Shown: positions 17,377-26,336 of the stretch, in pieces | Layout: each line of letters begins with the position of its first letter | How positions within the stretch are numbered: position 1 is the first letter of the stretch | Origin: Microbispora rosea subsp. aerata | GTDB lineage: Bacteria; Actinomycetota; Actinomycetes; Streptosporangiales; Streptosporangiaceae | Direction of reading: 5' to 3' | Length of the DNA: 64,000 bases | Assembly (NCBI RefSeq): GCF_014647835.1 | Contig: NZ_BMPY01000019.1 | Location: forward strand, 1 to 64,000 | The notes under the pieces: generated by a model | The model's database searches: none | What the model was told of the DNA's origin: nothing | Seen by the model: the letters and a program-made list of their open reading frames with translations, nothing else | Position numbers and translations under genes: made by a program

Positions 17377-18587
17377 ACGTTCGGGCCGCGGCAGCGGCCC
17401 CGCGTGTCGAAGACGAACCGGCCGGCCCGCTGGACCAGGTCGTAGTCGAAGCAGTCCTGCCCGCCGAGCACGACGACCACGTCGGCCCTGGCCAGCTCGG
17501 CGGCGTCCGGCTCGACCAGCTCGACCCCGGCCGGCACGACGAGGTCCTCGGCCTGCGGGTCCGCCGCCCGCACCCGGGCGCCGAGCCGGCACAGCGTCTT
17601 GGCCACCTCCACCGGCGACAGCCCGAGCAGCAGGATCCTGCTGCCCCTGATCGAGCGGCACCTCCGGTTGAGCGCGAGACCGAGCCGGTCGACCACGTGG
17701 GCGGGCATGTGCGCGTTCACATCGTTGGCCGCCTCGACCAGCCGGAATCCGCGCCCGACGCCGCGCCTGATCCCCCACGGCAGGTACGCCACGTCGAGCG
17801 GCAGGCAGGGCTCTTCGAGCCCCGGGCCGGGTGTCATGGGGACGTCCCGGAACGGCGTGGTGGCGGCGGCCTCGGCCGCCTCCCACACGTCGACGCCGAG
17901 GTGCGCGGCGAAGATCGACAGCTCGTTGGCCAGGGCCGCGCCGACATGGGCGCGGGCGGTTTCCAGCAGCGCGCACAGCTCCGACACCCGGGGTGAGGAG
18001 ACGGGGACGGTCTCGCGCACCAGCCGTCCGTAGAAGTCCGTCACCGCCCGCAGCGAGGCGGCGTCGACGCCCGAGACGACCTTGGGCGTGTTGCCGAGCC
18101 GCCAGCGCGGGTTGCCCGGCTCGGCGCGGTGCGGGCTGTGCCCGAGGTGGAAGTCGTCCCCCGCGCACAGTCCCGACGCGTGTTCGAGCAGCGGCCGTAC
18201 GAACTCCTCGGTGGTGCCCGGATAGACGGTGCCCTCCAGGATCACGGTCGCCCCCGGCCGCAGGAACGGGGCGACCCGGCCGGCGGCGGAGCCGAGCGGG
18301 CCGAGGTCGGGCGCGCCGTTCCGCATCCGCGTCGGCGAGGTGAGCACGCAGACGTCGAACCCGGACGCGTCGCCGGGGTCGGCGCTGGCCGTGTATCGGC
18401 CGGAGGCGTGCGCGGCGGCCAGCGCGCCCGCGCCGACGCCCTCGACGCACGGCTCCCCCGCGTTCAGCCGCTTGACCCGCCACACGTCCTCGTCGAGCCC
18501 GACGACGCGGAACCCGGCTTCCACGGCGCGCATCGCCAGGGGCAGCCCGGCCCGGTCCTGGCCCACGACCACCAGCTTCTCCGCCAC
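17364..18587 (-). CDS. UDP-sugar dehydrogenase-family protein with altered active site
   Basis: 407 aa, the size of UDP-N-acetyl-hexosamine/UDP-glucose 6-dehydrogenases. Recognisable regions: N-terminal Rossmann fold, LEGTVYPGTTEE (about 115-126), the catalytic-cysteine loop PGLEEPCLPLD (Cys about 259) and a C-terminal UDP-binding half. Departures: the glycine-rich loop is GQDRAG where G-x-G-x-x-G is usual, and the segment aligned with the catalytic Lys/Asn motif reads SELCALLETARAHV, with Ala in the Lys position. It may have another substrate or be a pseudo-enzyme. GTG start fixed by the leaderless box. Divergent from the glycosyltransferase gene, 166 bases apart. Confidence 0.82.
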   Translation of the reverse strand: MAEKLVVVGQDRAGLPLAMRAVEAGFRVVGLDEDVWRVKRLNAGEPCVEGVGAGALAAAHASGRYTASADPGDASGFDVCVLTSPTRMRNGAPDLGPLGSAAGRVAPFLRPGATVILEGTVYPGTTEEFVRPLLEHASGLCAGDDFHLGHSPHRAEPGNPRWRLGNTPKVVSGVDAASLRAVTDFYGRLVRETVPVSSPRVSELCALLETARAHVGAALANELSIFAAHLGVDVWEAAEAAATTPFRDVPMTPGPGLEEPCLPLDVAYLPWGIRRGVGRGFRLVEAANDVNAHMPAHVVDRLGLALNRRCRSIRGSRILLLGLSPVEVAKTLCRLGARVRAADPQAEDLVVPAGVELVEPDAAELARADVVVVLGGQDCFDYDLVQRAGRFVFDTRGRCRGPNVERL

Positions 18588-18593
18588 GCTACG

Positions 18594-18599
18594 ACTGTA
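18594..18599 (-). promoter_or_regulatory. leaderless -10 element of the sugar dehydrogenase gene
   Basis: Minus-strand TACAGT ends six bases before the GTG at 18587. Confidence 0.6.
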
Positions 18600-18753
18600 G
18601 GAGCGACCCCTCCGCCGCCCCCGGGATTGGCGGACGGGACGGCTGTAAGGCTTGAGTACGGATAGGGAAAATTCTCTTCCGGCGGCGTCCGGGCGACCGG
18701 TCGGCGGTGAAACCGCGGGCTAGCTTCTCCGCCATGATCAGGGAGGAGCCAGC

Positions 18754-19923
18754 ATGAAACCGGACGACCGGATTCGTGTCATGGAGATAATCGCCCGGAT
18801 GAACGTGGGCGGTCCCGCCACCCAGGTCACCGGGTTGTGCGAGCGGCTCAGCCCGGTGGAGTTCGACCACCGCCTGTACACCGGGTACGTCGACGGCGGC
18901 GAAGGCGACCACCTGCAGCTTCGGGAGGTCGCGATCCCGGTTCACCGGGTGCCGGGCCTCGGCCGCGCGATCAAGCCGGCCGACGACTACCGGGCCCTTT
19001 TCCGCCTGACGAACGCGATGCGCGAGTTCAGGCCGCACATCGTGCACACCAGGACCACCAAGGCCGGCGCGCTCGGCCGCCTCGCGGCGCGGCTGTCGGG
19101 GGTGAGCGCGGCCCTGGTGCACAGCTATCACGGCCACCTCCTCGACGGGCAGCTCTCCCGTGCGAGGCGGGCCGTCTACGTGCGCATCGAGCGCCGGCTG
19201 GCGAGGATGACCGACCGGCTCGTCACGGTCGGCGCCCGGGTGCGCGACGACCTCCTCGCGGCGGGCATCGGCCGGCCCGAGCAGTACGTCGTCATCCCTC
19301 CCGGAGCCGGGCTCGGCCCGCTGCCCGAGCGTGCCCGGGCCCGCGCCGCGCTGGGCGTCCCGCTGGACGCGCCGGTCGTGGCGTACGTCGGCCAGCTCAG
19401 GAAGGTCAAAAGGCCCGACCGGCTCGCGGAGGTGGCCAAGGCGGTGCTGGCCCGGCTGCCCGGCGCCCGGTTCCTCGTCTGCGGCGGCGGCGAGCTGAAG
19501 GAGGAGGTGGAGCGGGCCGTCATGCCGATGTGGGACTCCTTCCGGCTGCTCGGCTGGCGGCGCGACGTCGAGACCGTGTACGCCGCGGCCGACGTGGTGC
19601 TGCTCACCTCCGACAGCGAGGGCACGCCGCTGTCGCTCGTGGAGGCCGGCATGGCGGGCCTGCCGGTCGTGGCCACCCGGGTCGGCAGCGTCCCCGAGGT
19701 CGTCCAGGACCGCCGTACGGGATTCCTGACCGAGCCCGATCCCGACGAGATGGCCGACCACGTCGTACGGCTGCTGGTGGATCCCGGCCTGGCCCGGCGG
19801 ATGGGCGAGTCGGCCCGCGCGTGGACCGCGCGGGCCTTCTGCGTGGACCGGCTGGTGGCCGACACCGAGGCCCTCTACCGCACGTTGCGCGGCGCGACGC
19901 GGTCGGAGGTGAGCAGCCGATGA
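18754..19923 (+). CDS. family 4 glycosyltransferase (GT-B fold)
   Basis: 389 aa; ATG 18754 preceded by GGGAGG at good spacing. The N-terminal half has MNVGGPATQV (acceptor-side glycine motif); the C-terminal half has VAYVGQLRKVKRPDRL and the donor-binding EGTPLSLVE (about 290-298), the E-x7-E motif of retaining GT4 enzymes, followed by AGLPVVATRVG. It should transfer a sugar from a nucleotide donor, probably for a cell-surface glycan or glycolipid. It overlaps the next gene by ATGA, so the two are one transcript. Confidence 0.9.
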   Translation: MKPDDRIRVMEIIARMNVGGPATQVTGLCERLSPVEFDHRLYTGYVDGGEGDHLQLREVAIPVHRVPGLGRAIKPADDYRALFRLTNAMREFRPHIVHTRTTKAGALGRLAARLSGVSAALVHSYHGHLLDGQLSRARRAVYVRIERRLARMTDRLVTVGARVRDDLLAAGIGRPEQYVVIPPGAGLGPLPERARARAALGVPLDAPVVAYVGQLRKVKRPDRLAEVAKAVLARLPGARFLVCGGGELKEEVERAVMPMWDSFRLLGWRRDVETVYAAADVVLLTSDSEGTPLSLVEAGMAGLPVVATRVGSVPEVVQDRRTGFLTEPDPDEMADHVVRLLVDPGLARRMGESARAWTARAFCVDRLVADTEALYRTLRGATRSEVSSR

Positions 19924-21143
19924 CCGCCCTTCCCACGCTGGCGCCCGTGCTCGCGGGGGTGGCCGCCTGCCTGCTGTCGACCGCGGCGCTGCGCCCGGTC
20001 CGCCGCATCGTGCCCTACCTGACCGGGCTGACGCTCGCGGCGGCCACGGCCGGCGCATCGACGGCGGCACTCGGTCCGCCGGACCGGCGGGTGGGCGCGG
20101 TCCTGCTCGCCGCCGCGGCGGTGGCGCTGCTCGGGCTCATCGCGGACGTGGGGGCGCCGCCGCTCGCCACCCGGCTCATCGTGGAGTCGCTGGCGGCGGG
20201 CGGCGTGGTGCTCTGCGGGGTGCAGGTGACGCTGACGGGCGAATGGCTGGACGGGCCGATCAGCGTCATGTGGCTTGTCGCGATGGCCAACGCGTACGGG
20301 CTGCTCGACCGGCTCGGCGGCGCGCTGGCCGCGGTCGCCGCCGTGACCGGCGCGTTCCTCGCCGCGACGGCGCTCGTGCTGGGCGACCCGCCGTTCGCGG
20401 TGCTCGCGGCCGCCCTGGCCGGTGTGTGCCTCGGCGCGCTGCCGTACGGCAGGAGGCGGAGCCGGGGAGGCAAGCGGAGCCCGGGCACGGTGCGGCTCGG
20501 GCCCTCCGGCTCGCTGTTCGCCGGGTTCTGCCTGACCTGCACGGCCGCCGGGGTGACCGCGGGACGCGGCGCGGCCATGGTCGCCGCCGGGCTGCTGCTG
20601 CCGGCGCTGGCGGCCATCGTGGGCGCCGGGGCGTACGCGGTGCGCGCGGCGCGGCGGGCCCGGCCGGTGCGCAAGGCGGCGCCCGCCCTGTGCGCGGTCT
20701 CGGCCGGCGCCGGGACCGCCGGGCTCGCGGTGGCGTCAGGCTGGGTGCCCGCGGGGACCACGGCCGTGGTCACCGCCGTGACCGCCGCCGGGCTCCTGTC
20801 CCGCACATACCTGCGGCACGGCGGCGTTCACGCACGCTTGCGGCAGGATCGCTTTGACGCGTGTCTCCGGCAGGGCAGCTCCGATGCCCGCCTCCGGCGG
20901 GACGGCCTTGACGCACACCCCCGACGCGGAGACTTTGACGCGGGCCTCCGGCACGGAGACTTCGACGCGCGCCTGTGGCAGGACGGCCCTGATGTGCGCC
21001 TCCGGCGTGACGCGGACGCGCACCGGAGGCAGGTGCGGGCGTCCTCGCCGACCCCGCCGGACCAAGACGACCGGGCGCGCGAGCGCGTCCCGCGCCCGCG
21101 CGCCGCGGGGAATCCCCCGCCGTCCGTCGTACGGCGGGGGTGA
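19920..21143 (+). CDS. MraY/WecA-like membrane protein with degraded catalytic motifs
   Basis: 407 aa, start at the ATGA overlap. About ten hydrophobic segments cover residues 1-300 in the pattern of polyprenyl-phosphate GlcNAc-1-phosphate transferases. The motif GLIDD is here GLIADVG, and the N-A-x-N-x-x-D-G-x-D-G motif reads NAYGLLDRLGG, so two essential Asp positions and the second Asn are lost. Most likely a non-catalytic paralogue or one with a changed reaction. Residues about 303-370 are seven imperfect nine-residue repeats (DARLRxxDF type) that are hydrophilic and Arg/Asp-rich. The stop codon lies at the edge of a terminator hairpin. Confidence 0.75.
   Translation: MTALPTLAPVLAGVAACLLSTAALRPVRRIVPYLTGLTLAAATAGASTAALGPPDRRVGAVLLAAAAVALLGLIADVGAPPLATRLIVESLAAGGVVLCGVQVTLTGEWLDGPISVMWLVAMANAYGLLDRLGGALAAVAAVTGAFLAATALVLGDPPFAVLAAALAGVCLGALPYGRRRSRGGKRSPGTVRLGPSGSLFAGFCLTCTAAGVTAGRGAAMVAAGLLLPALAAIVGAGAYAVRAARRARPVRKAAPALCAVSAGAGTAGLAVASGWVPAGTTAVVTAVTAAGLLSRTYLRHGGVHARLRQDRFDACLRQGSSDARLRRDGLDAHPRRGDFDAGLRHGDFDARLWQDGPDVRLRRDADAHRRQVRASSPTPPDQDDRARERVPRPRAAGNPPPSVVRRG
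20826..21014 (+). repeat. seven 27-bp tandem repeats at the 3' end of the MraY-like gene
   Basis: Seven in-frame 27-base units plus a partial one encode DARLRQDGF-like nonapeptides. Units differ at several positions, including many synonymous ones, so the array is not recent. Confidence 0.85.
21114..21140. terminator. hairpin terminator shared by convergent genes
   Basis: CCCCCGCCGT and ACGGCGGGGG form a perfect 10-bp stem with a 7-base loop, directly abutting the MraY-like stop codon and 10 bases from the end of the opposing ATPase gene. Confidence 0.8.
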
Positions 21144-21149
21144 CCCGGC

Positions 21150-22370
<1,221 letters not shown>

Positions 22371-22404
22371 CCCCAGTCCTTCGCGCTTCTGTGCCAAGAC
22401 GATG

Positions 22405-22418
22405 TGGATACGTTTTCA
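22405..22418 (-). promoter_or_regulatory. LacI-type operator O1 before the ABC ATPase gene
   Basis: TGGATACGTTTTCA matches 11 of 14 positions of O2 and keeps the central CG of LacI-family operators. A minus-strand TTGACA (22450-22445) upstream could be the -35 it controls; no clear -10 was found. Confidence 0.6.
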
Positions 22419-22481
22419 TGACTCTCCCGTGAAATACCCCCTATTGTCAAGGTTTCGGTAGCACAGGGCATGGAATCATGG

Positions 22482-22495
22482 TGGAATCGTTTCCA
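22482..22495 (+). promoter_or_regulatory. LacI-type operator O2 overlapping the lacI-family start codon
   Basis: TGGAATCGTTTCCA is a near-perfect palindrome with central CG; its last base is the A of the ATG at 22495, fitting autorepression. Confidence 0.7.
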
Positions 22496-23499
22496 TGAAC
22501 GGTCCAACGCAGCGGCGGATAACCATCAAGGAAGTGGCGGAGGCGGCGGGAGTCGGCGTCGCCACCGTCTCCCGGGTCCTGTCCGGCGGGTCGGCGAGCG
22601 CCGAGACCCGCGAGAAGGTGCTCGCCGCGGCGGCGCGGCTCGACTACCGGCCGAGCGCGCTGGGACGCAACCTGCGGCGCCAGCGGACCGGCGGGATCGG
22701 CCTGCTGGTCCCCGACATAACCGACAGCTTCTACGCGCGGCTGACCGACGGCGTGCTGTCGTGCGCCCGCTCGTACGGCGAGCCCGTCACGGTGGGGGTC
22801 ACCGGCGACGACCCCGAGCGGGAGGCCGAGCTGATCGGCACCCTGATCGAGCAGAGCATGGACCGGCTGATCGCGGTGCCGTCCGGAGACGGGGAGATGT
22901 GGGCGCCCGCGCTGCGCGCCGGGCTGAACGTCGTGTTCGCCGACCGGCGGGTGCGGGCGGACGTGCCCAGCGTGGTGCCCGACGACCGGGCGGGGGTGCT
23001 GACGGCCGTGGAATACCTGGCCGGGCTGGGGCACCGGAAGATCGCCTACCTCGGCCGGCACGGGCAGTCGCAGCGGGTGGCCGCGTTCACCGCCGCGATC
23101 GCCTCACTGGGCCTGCCCGACGACGGGGACCTGGTCGTGCACGCCCGGGCGAGCCGCGACTCCGCCTACGCCGCCGCCGCGGGCCTGCTGCAGCACCGGC
23201 CGGACGTCACGGCGGTCATCGCGGGCGGCAACGTGCTCGGCGAGGCCGCCGTGCTGGCCGCCCGCGAGCTGGACGTGCGCATCCCGAGGGACGTCTCGCT
23301 CATCATGTTCGACGACGTGCCCTGGGCCGAGCTGTGCTCCCCGCCGCTGACGGTGATCGCCCAGCCGGCCCAGGACATCGGCTACCGCGCCGCCGAGCTG
23401 GTGCTGCGGCACGGCCGGCGGCCTCCGGCCGTCACGCTGCCCACCCAGCTCGTCGTACGGGCGAGCTGCGGGCCCATAGTGAAGACTTCTAGGCGATGA
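22495..23499 (+). CDS. LacI-family transcriptional regulator
   Basis: 334 aa. The N-terminal helix-turn-helix TIKEVAEAAGVGVATVSRVL (about 9-28) and hinge helix RPSALGRNLR are followed by the periplasmic-binding-protein-like sensor domain (GIGLLVPDITDSFYARL; FDDVPWAELCSPPLTVI). It probably represses itself and the divergent ABC ATPase through O1 and O2, with a sugar as inducer. Its last 11 bases overlap the end of the opposing glutathione peroxidase gene. Confidence 0.93.
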   Translation: MNGPTQRRITIKEVAEAAGVGVATVSRVLSGGSASAETREKVLAAAARLDYRPSALGRNLRRQRTGGIGLLVPDITDSFYARLTDGVLSCARSYGEPVTVGVTGDDPEREAELIGTLIEQSMDRLIAVPSGDGEMWAPALRAGLNVVFADRRVRADVPSVVPDDRAGVLTAVEYLAGLGHRKIAYLGRHGQSQRVAAFTAAIASLGLPDDGDLVVHARASRDSAYAAAAGLLQHRPDVTAVIAGGNVLGEAAVLAARELDVRIPRDVSLIMFDDVPWAELCSPPLTVIAQPAQDIGYRAAELVLRHGRRPPAVTLPTQLVVRASCGPIVKTSRR

Positions 23500-23977
23500 C
23501 CTTCTCGATCGCCTCGGTGATCTCCGGGGCCTCGGGGACGACCCGGGGCCGGAACCGCGCGACCACCTCGCCGTCGGCCGCGACCAGGAACTTCTCGAAG
23601 TTCCACTGGATGTCGCCCGCCTCGCCGTCCGCGTCGGGGAAGGCGGTCAGCTCGGCGTAGAGGGGATGCCGCCCCGGACCGTTGACCTCGGTCTTCTCCA
23701 GCAGCGGGAAGTCCACGCCGTACGTGGTGGAGCAGAACTCCTTGATCTCCTCCGCCGTGCCGGGCTCCTGGCCCATGAACTGGTTGCAGGGCACGCCGAC
23801 GACGGTGAACCCCCGCCCGGCGTACGCACGCTGGAGGGCCACCAGCCCTTCGTACTGCGGGGTCAGCCCGCACCTGGACGCCACGTTGACCACCAGGGCG
23901 GCCCCGCCGCCGAGCAGGGCCCCGAGGGTCGTGCTCTCGCCGTCGATCGTGGTCACCGGAATCTCGAGAACGCTCAT
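23489..23977 (-). CDS. glutathione peroxidase-family thiol peroxidase
   Basis: 162 aa. Peroxidatic Cys in NVASRCGLTPQ (Cys36), Gln in GVPCNQFMGQEPG and Trp/Asn in WNFEKFLV form the GPx tetrad; selenocysteine is replaced by Cys as in most bacteria, where the reductant is usually thioredoxin or mycothiol-linked. It should detoxify hydroperoxides in the cytoplasm. The ATG is the predicted transcription start. Convergent 11-base overlap with the LacI gene. Confidence 0.92.
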   Translation of the reverse strand: MSVLEIPVTTIDGESTTLGALLGGGAALVVNVASRCGLTPQYEGLVALQRAYAGRGFTVVGVPCNQFMGQEPGTAEEIKEFCSTTYGVDFPLLEKTEVNGPGRHPLYAELTAFPDADGEAGDIQWNFEKFLVAADGEVVARFRPRVVPEAPEITEAIEKVIA

Positions 23978-23983
23978 GTCCGC

Positions 23984-23989
23984 ACCCTA
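23984..23989 (-). promoter_or_regulatory. leaderless -10 element of the glutathione peroxidase gene
   Basis: Minus-strand TAGGGT ends six bases before the ATG at 23977. Confidence 0.6.
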
Positions 23990-24294
23990 AACGAGCGTCC
24001 CGCCCGGGCTCGCCGCGGGGCGCGGTGCGCCGCGTACGGTAACCCCCGCCTCCGGGAAGGGTCGGCGTTGGGCGGCGGAACGGCAAAGAACCGTCCGCCT
24101 CGTGTCCGGATGCCGCCGCCGAGACGGGCAGCCGTATTTCAATCCGCGTGAGGACCCGTCGCGGTGCCCGCCGGAAGCTCTCATGATCCGGTACGGGCCG
24201 AGCGGACGGCGGCGCCCACGCCATGGGCGCGCGACCGCGCGGCGGGCGCCACGCGCGCCCGCCTTCCGCACGCGACCCGACGACAAGGACCGAT

Positions 24295-24816
24295 TTGGAC
24301 AGCAAACGCGTTCTACGCAACACAGTCGCCGCCGTCATCGCGGCCACCGTGACCGCCGGCGGAAGCGAAATGGCATGGGCCGACGAGCAGGCCGCCCGGG
24401 AAGTCGCCGGGAAGACGGAACAGGCCGGAGAGAGCGTGCGGCCCGTCATCCACGTCGGAGTGTGGACGACGCCGGCGGCGGCGCGGCCGCCCCGGTTCCG
24501 CCGGGTGCCGGCGAAGCTCCGCAGCAAGGCGTACGCCTTCCGGCTCGTCACCCGCCGCGCCTGGTCGGGCGAGCAGTTCCAATGCCTGGACAGCCTGTGG
24601 ACCAGGGAGAGCAACTGGAACCACAAGGCATACAACCCGGGCTCGGGCGCCTACGGAATCCCGCAGGCGCTGCCCGGCCGGAAGATGGGCTACGTCGCCG
24701 GCGACTGGCGGTTCAACCCGCAAACCCAGATCAGGTGGGGGCTGCGATACATCAAGGGCCGCTACGGCTCGCCGTGCGGCGCCTGGGGCCACTTCCGGGC
24801 CCACAACTGGTACTGA
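24295..24816 (+). CDS. secreted transglycosylase-like protein
   Basis: 173 aa from TTG 24295, preferred because AAGGA lies six bases upstream and a proper signal peptide then begins the protein (basic DSKRVLR, hydrophobic core, probable cleavage after MAWA near residue 29). The mature C-terminal domain has the lysozyme/SLT-like text LWTRESNWNHKAYNPGSGA with the likely catalytic Glu105, then YGIPQALPG and a Cys pair (about 97 and 160) that may form a disulfide. It probably cleaves or binds peptidoglycan outside the membrane. No c-di-AMP riboswitch was recognised in its 300-base upstream region. A strong terminator follows. Confidence 0.85.
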   Translation: MDSKRVLRNTVAAVIAATVTAGGSEMAWADEQAAREVAGKTEQAGESVRPVIHVGVWTTPAAARPPRFRRVPAKLRSKAYAFRLVTRRAWSGEQFQCLDSLWTRESNWNHKAYNPGSGAYGIPQALPGRKMGYVAGDWRFNPQTQIRWGLRYIKGRYGSPCGAWGHFRAHNWY

Positions 24817-24819
24817 CCC

Positions 24820-24853
24820 GGAGGCGTCCGGCGGCCTACCGCCGGACGCCTCC
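24820..24853 (+). terminator. perfect 15-bp hairpin after the transglycosylase-like gene
   Basis: GGAGGCGTCCGGCGG and CCGCCGGACGCCTCC pair completely around a CCTA loop, beginning four bases after the stop codon. The next 270 bases hold nothing I can name. Confidence 0.9.
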
Positions 24854-25125
24854 ACAACCGGCCCCCGATCTTCGCATCGCCCTCACCACGGCCCGTACGG
24901 CACGAAGTCCGGACGAGCGTCCTCATCGGTGATCGCAAGAGCCCGGACGCGGTTCGCTCACCACGGGGAACAGGGCCGGGTCCCACCTCGGCGGCGACCG
25001 CGTCGGCCCGCACGGGGCGAACGCGGGTGTCATCCCCGCCTTCGCGACGCAACGAGAACACCGGTTGCGTCGGCGGGAGGAGGCGGGCCACCGGGGCGCC
25101 TCGCCCGGTTCGGGGCGTGCGGTGG

Positions 25126-25464
25126 TCACAGGGCCGGCGCGAGCACCATGACCAGCGCCGCGGCGGCGACGGCGAGCGCGCCGGCCCAGGCGATGCGGGC
25201 GTCCATCCGGTCGTCGAGCGGGCGCCCCTGCCGCAACGCCCGTTCCAGCCGGCGGTGACGGACCCCGGTGCGCAGGAGCAGGACCGCCCCGGCCAGCGCG
25301 GCCGCCGCGAAGAGGACGGCGAGGGCGGGCAGATCCTGGCGCACCGAGATCCCTGCCGCCGCGACGCCCGAGCCCGCCATCGTCACGGCCGTACGGACCC
25401 AGGCCAGCCGGGTCCGCTCGCCGTGCAGGCCCGGCCTCTGCTCGCCGCTCACGGGTCCGGTCAC
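25126..25464 (-). CDS. DUF202 membrane protein (second of a pair)
   Basis: 112 aa from GTG 25464, which overlaps the preceding DUF202 stop as GTGA. After a short hydrophilic start come RTRLAWVRTAVTMAGSG, typical of DUF202/YidH, and three hydrophobic helices, the last at the extreme C-terminus. Function unknown for the family. The pair of unlike DUF202 proteins suggests a hetero-oligomer in the membrane (inference). Confidence 0.85.
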   Translation of the reverse strand: MTGPVSGEQRPGLHGERTRLAWVRTAVTMAGSGVAAAGISVRQDLPALAVLFAAAALAGAVLLLRTGVRHRRLERALRQGRPLDDRMDARIAWAGALAVAAAALVMVLAPAL

Positions 25465-25796
25465 CGCGACAGGATGATGAGCCCCAGGGCCAGCACGGCG
25501 ACCCCGGCCACGCCGTACCCGAACATCGGGGCCAGGGCGGGCGGCGGAAGCGCGCGGTCCTGCCGGAGCGCCCGGTCGATGTGCCGCCAGCGGGGGTAGG
25601 CCGAGCCCGCCGCGACGGCGGACAGGAGCACGAGCACGACGGCGAGCAGCGTGCGCACCCACGAAACGAAGACGCCCTCGGGGACCACCGCGATCGCGAT
25701 GCCGCCCGCGCTCAGCGCGAGAGAGGTGCTGATCCAGGTGAGGAACGTGCGCTCGTTGGCGAGGACGAAACGGGGGTCAGGTTCGTTCTCTTCCAT
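25461..25796 (-). CDS. DUF202/YidH family membrane protein (first of a pair)
   Basis: 111 aa. DPRFVLANERTFLTWISTSL is the N-terminal YidH signature; three membrane helices follow, with a basic loop RWRHIDRALRQDR between the second and third. The ATG is the predicted transcription start and the next DUF202 gene overlaps it by four bases. Confidence 0.9.
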   Translation of the reverse strand: MEENEPDPRFVLANERTFLTWISTSLALSAGGIAIAVVPEGVFVSWVRTLLAVVLVLLSAVAAGSAYPRWRHIDRALRQDRALPPPALAPMFGYGVAGVAVLALGLIILSR

Positions 25797-25802
25797 ACGA
25801 GA

Positions 25803-25808
25803 ACGCTA
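25803..25808 (-). promoter_or_regulatory. leaderless -10 element of the DUF202 pair
   Basis: Minus-strand TAGCGT ends six bases before the ATG at 25796. Confidence 0.6.
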
Positions 25809-25907
25809 TTTCTGCCCCTTTTCCCCTAGATTTGCCGGGGTTGCCGTTTTCACCGAGCCGATCGCGGGCCGCCGCCCGTGAGCGGACGAGCGGCGCCGGC
25901 GACCGGG

Positions 25908-26273
25908 TCAGAGGCAGGCCTCGCTGACCTTGCTGAGGTAGTTCGCGCCGTCGGTGGCGACCTTCTGCGCCGCGTCCACCGCCGCGTTCGCGTCGTCGAC
26001 GTTCAGCTTCTGCAGGCTGTCGGCGAGCCCTTGCAGGGCGTCCCTGAGCGTGGTGTCCGCGGCCTTGTTCGCCATGTTCTCCAGGTCGGTGACGCCGTCT
26101 TCGATCTTCTGCCGCATGGCGGCGGGGTCGTCGACGGCCTTGCCGATCGCGCTGATGGTCTGGCTGACCACCTGCGTCGCCTCGGCGCAGGACTGCGCCT
26201 TGTCCGCGGCCGCGCAGCCGGAGGACAGCAGGACGGCGGCCGCGCAGGCGGCGGCCAGCGGGAGGAGTCGCAT
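25908..26273 (-). CDS. small putative lipoprotein
   Basis: 121 aa from the ATG at 26273, chosen over a start six codons upstream because the -10 box fits it. MRLLPLAAACAAAVLLSSGC is a lipoprotein signal with lipobox LSSG-C. The mature part is about 100 residues, helical, rich in Ala/Asp/Lys with heptad-like spacing (DAAQKVATDGANYLSK), so a short helical bundle is likely. No family recognised. Confidence 0.8.
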   Translation of the reverse strand: MRLLPLAAACAAAVLLSSGCAAADKAQSCAEATQVVSQTISAIGKAVDDPAAMRQKIEDGVTDLENMANKAADTTLRDALQGLADSLQKLNVDDANAAVDAAQKVATDGANYLSKVSEACL

Positions 26274-26280
26274 ACCGATC

Positions 26281-26286
26281 ACCCTA
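26281..26286 (-). promoter_or_regulatory. leaderless -10 element of the small lipoprotein gene
   Basis: Minus-strand TAGGGT ends seven bases before the ATG at 26273. Confidence 0.55.
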
Positions 26287-26336
26287 TCCAACGACGGCCC
26301 GCCCGGCGCGGCGTCGCGGGCCGCCGCCCGCCGTCC

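Noticed and set aside
17364-18587. Ordinary UDP-glucose 6-dehydrogenase
   Set aside because: Fold and Cys match, but the Lys motif and glycine loop differ, so a specific enzyme name is not justified.
20826-21014. CRISPR-like array
   Set aside because: Units are contiguous 27-mers without spacers and are in frame with a protein.
24000-24294. Possible c-di-AMP (ydaO) riboswitch before the transglycosylase-like gene
   Set aside because: Such genes often have one, but the conserved GTCAGCTAACC-type core is not in this leader.
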